From contig PKCI01000189.1 of assembly GCA_002862135.1 (NCBI GenBank), positions 1-41,138 on the forward strand: DNA of 41,138 bases, given 5' to 3'. Under the pieces are notes generated by a model that was not told where the DNA came from, did not search any database, and saw nothing but the letters and a program-made list of their open reading frames with translations. Source of the stretch: Verrucomicrobiota bacterium. GTDB taxonomy: Bacteria; Verrucomicrobiota; Verrucomicrobiia; Verrucomicrobiales; DEV007. Shown here piece by piece: positions 16,667-23,861 of this stretch (positions are counted from its first letter, which is position 1; each line of letters starts with the position of its first letter). A program made the position numbers and the translations under genes.

Positions 16667-17662
16667 ATGCAGCGCATTTTTGCCTCGCTCACTAACCTGT
16701 TTCCCTTCTGGACTGTGCTCTTTAGCGGTTGGGCGCTCGTTCAGCCTGAAATTTTTACGTGGTTTTCGGGCCCATGGATCGTCTGGGGTCTGGGAGTGAT
16801 CATGCTGGGAATGGGGCTGACGCTGACCTTCGATGACTTCAAAATGGTTCTGAAGCTCCCGCGAGCCGGGTTAATCGGCGTGATCTGTCAGTTTTTAATT
16901 ATGCCGCTACTGGGATGGAGTATCGCGAAACTGCTCAAGCTCGACGAAATCGATCCCATGCTCGCAGTGGGTCTGATCTTGGTGTCCTGCTGCCCCGGTG
17001 GCACGGCGTCGAATGTGGTCGCTTTCCTGGCTCGCGCTAATGTCGCCCTTTCCGTCCTGATGACGATCGTTTCGACCTTCGCGGCGATCCTGATGACACC
17101 GTTTCTCACTAAGTATCTCGCCGGGGCACTGGTGGAAGTGGATGCCTGGGCCATGTGCTGGAACATGGTCAAGATCGTGCTGGTGCCGATCACCATCGGC
17201 CTCCTCGCGAATCAGTATTTCCCCCGGCTCAGCCTTAAGCTGCGTCCCGTCTCACCGTTGATTTCAGTCATCGCCATTGTCTTGATCGTAGCGAGTATCA
17301 TCGGGGCTCAGCGTGATGTGATTTTCGAAGCGGGTTGGCGTTTGCTTCTCGCTCCAGCTTTGCTCCATATTGGTGGGTTTGGGCTCGGTTATTTTATCGC
17401 GAAGCTCGTCGGGCTGCAGGAAGAAAACTGCCGCACCATCTCCATCGAAGTGGGAATGCAGAATTCCGGACTAGGTGCGGCTCTTGCGAACAAGCATTTT
17501 CCAGGCACGGTTGCTCCGGTGCCTTGTGCGGTGAGTGCCCTGTATCACTGTATCCTGGGAAGTCTGGCCGCCGGGCTCTGGCGCCTGAAACCACCGCCCG
17601 GAAGCAAAGAAGGCGGACCGGACAGTGCCGATCCGCCTTCTGAGAAAAGCGTGAGCGCTTAA
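16667..17662 (+). CDS. Bile acid:sodium symporter (BASS) family transporter
   Basis: The 331-residue integral membrane protein has about nine or ten hydrophobic helices. The family hallmarks are visible: GLGVIMLGMGLTLTFDDF in the second helix region, then LILVSCCPGGTASNVVAFLARANVALSV, the crossover-helix and sodium-site segment of this fold. Near the end comes TISIEVGMQNSGLGAALA, the second crossover region. BASS proteins import organic anions with sodium. Bacterial members carry bile acids, pantoate or 2-keto acids, and the substrate here is not determined. The C-terminal tail of about 25 residues is hydrophilic, and its codons form a perfect hairpin. The gene converges on the pilT pair. Confidence 0.9.
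   Translation: MQRIFASLTNLFPFWTVLFSGWALVQPEIFTWFSGPWIVWGLGVIMLGMGLTLTFDDFKMVLKLPRAGLIGVICQFLIMPLLGWSIAKLLKLDEIDPMLAVGLILVSCCPGGTASNVVAFLARANVALSVLMTIVSTFAAILMTPFLTKYLAGALVEVDAWAMCWNMVKIVLVPITIGLLANQYFPRLSLKLRPVSPLISVIAIVLIVASIIGAQRDVIFEAGWRLLLAPALLHIGGFGLGYFIAKLVGLQEENCRTISIEVGMQNSGLGAALANKHFPGTVAPVPCAVSALYHCILGSLAAGLWRLKPPPGSKEGGPDSADPPSEKSVSA
17608..17641. terminator. Perfect 10-bp hairpin inside the 3' coding end of the BASS gene
   Basis: AGAAGGCGGA (17608-17617) pairs perfectly with TCCGCCTTCT (17632-17641) around a 14-base loop. A second small stem (AAGCG/CGCTT) overlaps the stop codon. Neither has a long T run, so classic intrinsic termination is doubtful. The position between convergent genes suggests a bidirectional 3'-end structure. 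Confidence 0.4.
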
Positions 17663-17667
17663 ATTGA

Positions 17668-18771
17668 TCAGTCTTCGGTCACGCCACCGCCGGAGTTGCC
17701 GAGGTCGGCGTACTCGGGTGGTAGAGCTGCCTTGAAGCGGGATTTGTCGATCGCCTTCATGTAGGCCTCAAGGGCGGAGACCCGGCCGGCGAGCATCTTC
17801 TCCCAGATAGCATCGTCCATAAACTGCATGCCGTGCTCTTTACCACCGGTGATAATGTCGTAGAGTTTCTGGGTGGAACCTTCACGAATCACGGAGCTAA
17901 CCGCAGGAGTGGAGACAAGAATTTCGTTCACCGCAACACGACCGGGCTGGTCGTCACGCTTAAGAAGTAGTTGAGCCACTACGCCACGTAGCGAGCCGGC
18001 CAACATGGTGCGGACCTGGGACTGCTGATCGGAAGGGAATACGTCGACGAGACGGTCAACGGTCTTCCGCGCGTTGTTGGTGTGCAGGGTGCCGAAAACG
18101 AGTAGACCGGTTTCAGCAGCGGTCAGGGCGAGGGAGATCGTTTCAAGGTCTCGCATTTCGCCCACGAGCACGATGTCGGCGTCCTCACGAAGGGAGGCTC
18201 GCAGACCATCAGCGAAGGACGGGCAGTGAATCGGTACCTCGCGCTGGGAGATTGTGGACTTCTTGTTGTTGTGAACAAATTCGATCGGCTCCTCCACCGT
18301 GATGATGTGGCGGGCGTAGGTTCGGTTGATGTAGTCAATTAAAGCTGCCAGGGTCGTGGATTTTCCGGACCCGGTCGGACCGGTCACGAGAACGAGACCG
18401 CTGCGCATGTCTCCGAAGCGCTCAATGGTTTCGGGAACGTTGAGGTCCTGGATTGTCTTGATCTCTGTCGGAATGAGACGAAAGACAGCGCCTAGTCCAT
18501 TGTTCTGCTTGAAGTAGTTGCAGCGGAATCGGGACTTCGCGTCCATTTCGTAGGCGAAGTCGAGATCGCCGGTTTCGAGGAAGCGCTCGTAGGCGGCATC
18601 GTCGCAGATTTCCTTCAGCATATGATTGAGCGTTTCGTGCTCAAGAACACCTTCGGAGATTGGGGTGATGGCACCGTGAGTTCGCATCTTGGGCGGCTGG
18701 CCTTCACTGAGGTGAAGGTCGGAGGCGCCGGAGGCGACGAGGTGTTTAAAGTATTGGTCAATGACTGCCAT
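17668..18771 (-). CDS. PilT-type twitching-motility ATPase
   Basis: A 367-residue hexameric secretion-type ATPase of the kind that powers retraction of type IV pili. It has the N-terminal ASDLHLSEGQPP motif, Walker A GPTGSGKST (131-139), an Asp box around ITVEEPIEFVH, Walker B ending in LVGEMRDLET (about 199-211), and a His box with His230 in FGTLHTNN. Length and motif order match PilT/PilU. The C-terminus (about residues 330-367) is longer and more acidic than the minimal PilT, which is seen in PilU-like forms. It lies 36 bases downstream of a second PilT-like gene. No pilin or pilus assembly genes are in the window. Confidence 0.93.
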   Translation of the reverse strand: MAVIDQYFKHLVASGASDLHLSEGQPPKMRTHGAITPISEGVLEHETLNHMLKEICDDAAYERFLETGDLDFAYEMDAKSRFRCNYFKQNNGLGAVFRLIPTEIKTIQDLNVPETIERFGDMRSGLVLVTGPTGSGKSTTLAALIDYINRTYARHIITVEEPIEFVHNNKKSTISQREVPIHCPSFADGLRASLREDADIVLVGEMRDLETISLALTAAETGLLVFGTLHTNNARKTVDRLVDVFPSDQQSQVRTMLAGSLRGVVAQLLLKRDDQPGRVAVNEILVSTPAVSSVIREGSTQKLYDIITGGKEHGMQFMDDAIWEKMLAGRVSALEAYMKAIDKSRFKAALPPEYADLGNSGGGVTED

Positions 18772-18807
18772 TTCTAAAGGAGGGAAAAAGTTTCTGTCAG
18801 GATTGAA

Positions 18808-19890
18808 TTACAGTCCGAGGCTGGCTTTCAGGGTGGTCGGGTCGATTGCCCGGCCTATGGCTTCGTCGCCGGAGATTTCACCTGAGTGGTAGAGTTCGGC
18901 GAGAGCGTCGTCCATCATGATCATGCCAACGGTTTTACCAGTTTGCATCACGCCGGGAAGCATGAATGTTTTACCATCACGGATAAGTGCTGAAACAGCC
19001 GGCGTGTTTACAAGGAGTTCAAGTGCCAGCGAGCGGCCACTTCCATCCTTTTTTGGGACGAGTTGTTGCGAAATGACCCCACGAAGGGATTCGCCAACCA
19101 TGATTCGAATTTGTTCCCGCTGGTCGGTGGGGAATACGTCGAGGATACGGTCGAGAGTTCGAGAGGCACTGCCGGTGTGCAGCGTGGCTAGAACCAGGTG
19201 ACCGGTTTCAGCTGCGGTGATCGCGAGAGAAATCGTCTCGAGATCGCGCATCTCACCCACCATGATGACATCAGGATCCTCACGCAGGGCAGCGCGAAGA
19301 GCGTGGGAGAAGCTCTCTGTATGAGTGTGAACCTCGCGCTGGTTCACATGACAACTGGCGGACTCAATCACATATTCGATGGGATCTTCCAGGGTGATGA
19401 TGTGATCGGTTCGCTGCTTGTTGATTTCATCAATCAGGGCTGCCAGAGTGGTCGACTTACCTGAGCCCACGGCACCAGTCACAAGGACGAGGCCGTTGTG
19501 ATATTCCAGGAGAGGTTTGATCGCTTCAGGCAATCCAAGCTCATCCATGGTCCGGAGATGGGTGCTGATGACACGAAATACCATTTCCCAGCCGAGTCGG
19601 GTTTTGACGACGGAGGCACGGAAGCGGCCGAAATCTGCGACGTAGGCGAAGTCAACATCGCCCATTTCTTCAATCCGCCGCAGTTCAGGCTCGGGAAGGT
19701 AGGCGCGAGCTAGTTTCTCGGTGTTCTCGGGGGTCAGTGTTTCTGCATTCTCCCAGATGGGCTGAAGCAGTCCGAAGCGTCGCCACTTGGGCTGCGTGTT
19801 CGGGGCCAAATGAACGTCGGAAACATCATACTGCTGAGCCAGCTTCAGATATTCGTCGACGTGATCTAAGACGGCGATGGTATCAGACAT
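18808..19890 (-). CDS. PilT-type ATPase, second paralogue
   Basis: A 360-residue paralogue of the next gene. It shows the N-terminal VSDVHLAPNTQPKWRRFG block, Walker A GAVGSGKST (129-137), an Asp box around ITLEDPIEYV, Walker B with IMVGEMRDLET, and a His box with LATLHTGSASRTLDRI. The AIRA-like retraction motif that marks PilT is not obvious in either paralogue. Having two adjacent PilT-family genes is common where a PilT/PilU pair shares retraction work, so a PilT-PilU pair is the likely reading. The upstream 227 bases (19891-20117) hold the presumed promoter and no gene. Confidence 0.93.
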   Translation of the reverse strand: MSDTIAVLDHVDEYLKLAQQYDVSDVHLAPNTQPKWRRFGLLQPIWENAETLTPENTEKLARAYLPEPELRRIEEMGDVDFAYVADFGRFRASVVKTRLGWEMVFRVISTHLRTMDELGLPEAIKPLLEYHNGLVLVTGAVGSGKSTTLAALIDEINKQRTDHIITLEDPIEYVIESASCHVNQREVHTHTESFSHALRAALREDPDVIMVGEMRDLETISLAITAAETGHLVLATLHTGSASRTLDRILDVFPTDQREQIRIMVGESLRGVISQQLVPKKDGSGRSLALELLVNTPAVSALIRDGKTFMLPGVMQTGKTVGMIMMDDALAELYHSGEISGDEAIGRAIDPTTLKASLGL

Positions 19891-20117
19891 AACAAAGTAC
19901 TCTGTGAAGGAAGAGGTGAGGTATTCGTATCGAGTCGGTAACTGAAAGTCGTTTCGCCGACGTGACGCCGGAGGAGGCCCCAGTCACCGGGCGTAGCGAG
20001 TATTCTTATCGGTGCCGTAGCAGGCAAGCCAAAAAGCGAGATTTAAAGCGGGTTTCCAGACTGATTGCGGCCCCAAAATTTCTTGCAGATGAGAGGTGAA
20101 TCTGAGAATCCTGATGT

Positions 20118-20990
20118 GTGAAGTGCCTCAGCGGAATCATCGTTTTTGTAGTCGTCTTTGTCGCAGTGGGAATTGCGGTGCATTTTGCTCTCTATCAGCA
20201 GCCTGGCATCTTTGTCCAGACCCTGGAGAAAGAAGGTGAGACCGGCAAACCCGCCCTCGTGCGAACGACATTGGAGCTGCATCCAGTGAAGGCAGAAGTC
20301 GAGACGCGCGAAGCCGAAGTGACTGTGGCCGAGCTTGCGGGAAAGAATGAGAAGGAGGCTTTTAGAGAGTCGGAGCCAGAAGTCTACGAAAAGGAAGCGG
20401 ACCCCGAGGACTTTGAGCGTGGTTCGAATGTAATCAGCCTCTTTAACGGCAAGGATCTCGGAGACTGGGAATCTACCCGCTACGGTGGGGAGGGAGAAGT
20501 GCTCGTGGATGAGGAAGGTAACTTGGAATTCGATTTCGGGGCCGTCATGACTGGTGTGAACTGGAGTGGCGAGCCTCCTGCAACGAGCAATTACGAGATC
20601 TCCCTCGATGCGATGAAGCTGGATGGCTACGATTTTTTTATCGCCCTGACCTTTCCGGTAAAAGACAGCCACGCCACCTTTGTCGTGGGCGGCTGGGGCG
20701 GGGGTGTGGTTGGAATCTCCAGCGTCGATGATCTTAATGCGTCCGAAAACGAGACGATGAACATCGAAGGTTTCCTGAAGGATCAGTGGTATCACATCCG
20801 CGTGAGAGTCACTGATGACCACCTTTCGGCCTGGATTGATGAACAGCAAATGGTCGACCTACCGCTCGAGGGAAAAAAGATCAGCCTGCTGCCTGGCGAT
20901 ATCGAACTCTCCGTTCCTATCGGTATCGCCAGCTTCCAGACCCGCGCCCAGTATAAGAATATCCAGTGGCGCAACCTGACCGATAACTAA
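20118..20990 (+). CDS. Membrane-anchored DUF1080-like / concanavalin-fold protein
   Basis: The 290-residue product starts at a GTG. It has one N-terminal membrane helix (about residues 4-28) and a highly charged Glu/Lys-rich linker (about 35-105). A C-terminal jelly-roll-like domain begins with NVISLFNGKDLGDWES, the DUF1080 opening. Later strands are YEISLDAMKLDGYDFFIALTF, WYHIRVRVTDDHLSAWIDEQ and the terminal YKNIQWRNL. This is the same fold class as the gene at 1936-2637, but anchored and more divergent. Carbohydrate binding or hydrolysis is possible, and no catalytic residue can be pointed to. It is divergent from the pilT pair. Confidence 0.75.
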   Translation: MKCLSGIIVFVVVFVAVGIAVHFALYQQPGIFVQTLEKEGETGKPALVRTTLELHPVKAEVETREAEVTVAELAGKNEKEAFRESEPEVYEKEADPEDFERGSNVISLFNGKDLGDWESTRYGGEGEVLVDEEGNLEFDFGAVMTGVNWSGEPPATSNYEISLDAMKLDGYDFFIALTFPVKDSHATFVVGGWGGGVVGISSVDDLNASENETMNIEGFLKDQWYHIRVRVTDDHLSAWIDEQQMVDLPLEGKKISLLPGDIELSVPIGIASFQTRAQYKNIQWRNLTDN

Positions 20991-21216
20991 ATACAATTCC
21001 GCTCCTTAAAATAAGGTGAGCCCAAACGGGCTGATTTAATTTTGAAAATTATAAAATTTCAAAAATTAAAATTATGGAGCGCTTAATTATCAACTTTTTG
21101 AACGAAACGCTTGACCCCTCGTTGAGATGCTGTCTGGATATTTAAAAATTGTGACAGGTTTTAAATCTTAGTCGCAATTTTTTGTTTACCGCTCAACATT
21201 GTCTCACCCCACTAAC
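20991..21216. promoter_or_regulatory. AT-rich intergenic region upstream of the wHTH-nuclease-like gene
   Basis: This 226-base gap is markedly richer in A+T than the rest of the window (most of 21033-21110 is A/T). It has a small AGCCC-AAAC-GGGCT hairpin (21019-21032) that may terminate the preceding gene. It also holds an AT-only-loop inverted repeat, TTTTGAAA (21040-21047) with TTTCAAAA (21057-21064), and a possible -35-like TTGACC at 21111-21116 with a weak GGATAT 19 bases on. No open frame is convincing. The gap probably carries the promoter or operator for the downstream gene. Confidence 0.45.
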
Positions 21217-22248
21217 ATGAACTTACGCGACCAACTCAAAGAGATCCTCCCTGATATACTTCCCAGAAATCCGGCCCAGGCAATTAAAGGGACCGAACTC
21301 ATTGAAATGGTTAAGCACCGTCTCAAGCAGGATTACTCTGACGCGACGCTTCGTTATCACTTTTCTATCATGTCCTGTGATCCCTCTTCGCCGATCGCGA
21401 AGGTGGAGCAGGGGCAGGGTTACTACCTGCGCACTTCAACGATCCACACGGTAAACAGCGCCCGAAACCTTTTTCACCAAGGCGAGGGCGACGGATCCGC
21501 TATGGCGGCCGGCGATGTGGATATTGCCCTTTCCCGCGCTGCTAAATTCCGTGCCGTCGTTCAGCGTTATCTTGAGTCCGTGCAACAGTTCCCTTTTTCC
21601 TTTGAGCAATCCTTCACCATCGACGCTGAAGGCAACCGCTGGCGTGTGCCGGATCTCGCCGTGGTGGACTGGCTCGTAGGCCAAAACGTCGAAGACACGG
21701 TCGTGCTCGATAAGGCCAAACTTGAGGTGACTCGCCGACTTGGTGAGTCTCCGCTTAAGATTTCCGCGGTCAAGCTCCGCCTTGAGCTGAATCATGGAAG
21801 CCTCTTCGAAGATCTCTTTCAGTGCCTCGCCACTTCGGAGTGGTCGAATGCTGGTGAACTGCTTATCGCTGCTCCTATCGAGGATCCACGGTTGATCGAG
21901 GAAGTTCGTCGTTTTGCCAGTCGCTACGGTATCGGAGTGATCAGTTTTGGTCTCGATGCAGATGTGCTCGACGACATGCCGGAGCCGGCTGCAATCGAAA
22001 ACCTTTCTCTGCGTGAGTTTGACTCCATCCAGGGTCTTCTCCACATCCGCCGTTACGCGACTCCCAAGACGGGCCAATCTTACGATTGGCAGCATGTGAC
22101 AGTGTCTGCGACGGAGAACCCGGATTTTGCCCGCTTTGAGAACTGGATTTCCCGCTGCCTTCTCGAGGAACGCGCCGTGACCTCCAATGAGTTCGACGAA
22201 CTTGATCGCAGCTCTGCGGCTGCGGTGGCTCAGGAATATGTGGCCTGA
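21217..22248 (+). CDS. Winged-helix plus PD-(D/E)XK-like protein (COG2958/HrgA-like), orphan
   Basis: The 343-residue product has an N-terminal winged-helix-like region (about 1-65, with ATLRYHFSIM as recognition-helix candidate and GQGYYLR as wing) and a C-terminal alpha/beta domain. In the latter, GNRWRVPDLAVVDW could supply the PD element of a PD-(D/E)XK nuclease fold. The block LFQCLATSEWSNAGELLIA followed by EVRRFASRYGIGVISFGLD resembles the C-terminal part of COG2958/HrgA-type proteins, which combine an HTH with a restriction-endonuclease-like fold. Active-site residues are uncertain. No methyltransferase or other restriction gene adjoins it. ATG 21217 is preferred over TTG 21199. A strong terminator follows. 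It could be a DNA-binding regulator rather than a nuclease. Confidence 0.55.
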   Translation: MNLRDQLKEILPDILPRNPAQAIKGTELIEMVKHRLKQDYSDATLRYHFSIMSCDPSSPIAKVEQGQGYYLRTSTIHTVNSARNLFHQGEGDGSAMAAGDVDIALSRAAKFRAVVQRYLESVQQFPFSFEQSFTIDAEGNRWRVPDLAVVDWLVGQNVEDTVVLDKAKLEVTRRLGESPLKISAVKLRLELNHGSLFEDLFQCLATSEWSNAGELLIAAPIEDPRLIEEVRRFASRYGIGVISFGLDADVLDDMPEPAAIENLSLREFDSIQGLLHIRRYATPKTGQSYDWQHVTVSATENPDFARFENWISRCLLEERAVTSNEFDELDRSSAAAVAQEYVA

Positions 22249-22289
22249 TTTTTAGGATTCTCTCTCCTTGGTAAAAAAGAGTCCGCGAA

Positions 22290-22317
22290 GGCGTCCCGGA
22301 AACGGGGCGCCTTTTTT
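22290..22317 (+). terminator. Rho-independent terminator after the wHTH-nuclease-like gene
   Basis: GGCGTCCC (22290-22297) pairs with GGGGCGCC (22304-22311), eight pairs with one G-U, around a six-base loop. TTTTTT follows at 22312-22317. It is 42 bases past the stop codon. Confidence 0.9.
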
Positions 22318-22383
22318 ACATTTTTCTGACACTCCTTTTACAGGGCTATGACAACAAATCCCGTGAGCGTGTGATGTTCGCTC

Positions 22384-23754
22384 ATGGACTTGAAACAATG
22401 CATATCCTCCATGGTTCTCGGAGCCATGTTATTCGCCGGTGTGAATACTGCATCGGCCCGCGGCAGTTATGGCACCTCATTCACAGAGGCGCCGATTCTG
22501 TTCACCACGGCGCTGGATAAGCCGATCGTGGCAAAAGGTAAAGGCGACCGGAAGGTGGTCGTCAAAATCGAAGTCGAAGGCGGCAAGATGATCCGGCCTG
22601 ACCGGGTGCCGCTCAATCTGGCCATCGTCCTCGACCGCAGTGGTTCAATGAGCGGCGGCAAGTTGGAGCAGGCCAAGCAGGCAGCCATGATGCTGGTTGA
22701 TCAGTTGGATTGCGACGATGTGCTTTCCCTCGTCGTTTATGAAACCGAGGTTCAGGTTGTCCTCCCGGCTGGTCCGCTTGGTGATCGCCGCAAAGAGATC
22801 AAGCGGATCATCAAGCGCATCGAAACCGGTGGTAGTACCGCTCTCTATGGCGGAGTCGAGGCCGGAGGGCGGCAGCTCGATGAATTTCTTTCGAAGCAGC
22901 GCATCAACCGGGTCATGCTTCTTTCCGACGGAATCGCCAATGTGGGGCCCTCCTCCAACCGTGAGATTTCCCAGTTGGGATCCCGGCTCTCGAAGTCCGG
23001 TGTCTCCGTGACGACGATCGGTCTGGGTCATGACTACAATGAAACGCTGATGACATCCCTCGCAGAAGCGAGTGACGCCAACTATTACTACGTCGCTGAT
23101 GTCGAGGAACTGCCCGGGGTATTCAAAGATGAACTGGGAGAGTTGCAATCGATCGTGGCTCGCGAGGTTGTGATTGAAATTCGCTGCCCGGAGGGTGTCC
23201 GCCCGCTGCGGTTCCTCGGTCGGCCCGGGGAACTGAAGTCGCGCACCGAATCTATCACATTCAGTACGCTCTCGAGTGAGCAAACCCGCGAACTTTACCT
23301 GGAGTGTGTGCTCGAGGAATCAATTCTTGGTAAGTTGAATGAAATTGCTGATGTGGAAGTTCGCTATGCAGATCCGGATTCCAGTGAAGGAACCGTTCTC
23401 GGAGTGGCCCCTATCGTGGTCGGCTACACCGAAGATGAGAAGTTGGCCGAGGCAGCCAAGGACCTCGCGGTATCAGCTGAGGCGGCCATTTTCATCAATG
23501 CCGAAGAAACCGAGCGCTCCCTCGCTTATGCCGATAAAGGAGACATCGTCGCCTGCCGTGAGAACCTCGAATCCCAGAAGGCGGCACTGACCGATGCCTA
23601 TATGTATGCCCCGGCGGCGCAGAAGGAAATGCTCCAGGAAGAAATTGCTGCGGTTGAAGAAGCCCAGCGCGATCTTGAGAATGATGCCCTGTCTAAGGAT
23701 CAGCGGAAGAAACTTTCTGCCGGTTCGTGGATGACGAGAAACTCCAAACGTTGA
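22384..23754 (+). CDS. Secreted von Willebrand factor A domain protein
   Basis: The 456-residue product has a signal peptide (about 1-26, cleavage near ASA|RG) and a VWA domain at roughly 78-245. The metal-ion-dependent adhesion site is complete: DRSGSMS with Asp84, Ser86 and Ser88, then Thr152 in GGSTALYGG, and Asp182 in LLSDGIAN. After the VWA domain comes a beta-rich region (about 250-350) and a charged helical C-terminus (about 365-456). Related bacterial VWA proteins act as periplasmic or surface binding proteins, some linked to envelope stress, but no partner is known here. Terminators bracket the gene on both sides, so it is probably monocistronic. Confidence 0.88.
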   Translation: MDLKQCISSMVLGAMLFAGVNTASARGSYGTSFTEAPILFTTALDKPIVAKGKGDRKVVVKIEVEGGKMIRPDRVPLNLAIVLDRSGSMSGGKLEQAKQAAMMLVDQLDCDDVLSLVVYETEVQVVLPAGPLGDRRKEIKRIIKRIETGGSTALYGGVEAGGRQLDEFLSKQRINRVMLLSDGIANVGPSSNREISQLGSRLSKSGVSVTTIGLGHDYNETLMTSLAEASDANYYYVADVEELPGVFKDELGELQSIVAREVVIEIRCPEGVRPLRFLGRPGELKSRTESITFSTLSSEQTRELYLECVLEESILGKLNEIADVEVRYADPDSSEGTVLGVAPIVVGYTEDEKLAEAAKDLAVSAEAAIFINAEETERSLAYADKGDIVACRENLESQKAALTDAYMYAPAAQKEMLQEEIAAVEEAQRDLENDALSKDQRKKLSAGSWMTRNSKR

Positions 23755-23785
23755 TAGCCTTGCCAAACCTATGATGTAGCGATCG

Positions 23786-23814
23786 GACGGCACCCGGATG
23801 GGGTGCCGTCTTTT
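23786..23814 (+). terminator. Rho-independent terminator after the VWA gene
   Basis: GACGGCACCC (23786-23795) pairs perfectly with GGGTGCCGTC (23801-23810) around a five-base loop and is followed by TTTT (23811-23814). It separates the VWA gene from the kinase gene. Confidence 0.9.
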
Positions 23815-23861
23815 CGGCTGCGATATTCCGGAAGTCGGGCCATATTCCGACTGCCCCCGAA

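Noticed and set aside
20043-20849. 268-codon minus-strand open frame
   Set aside because: Antisense to the anchored DUF1080-like gene, whose membrane helix and jelly-roll strands are recognisable. The antisense product shows no domain.
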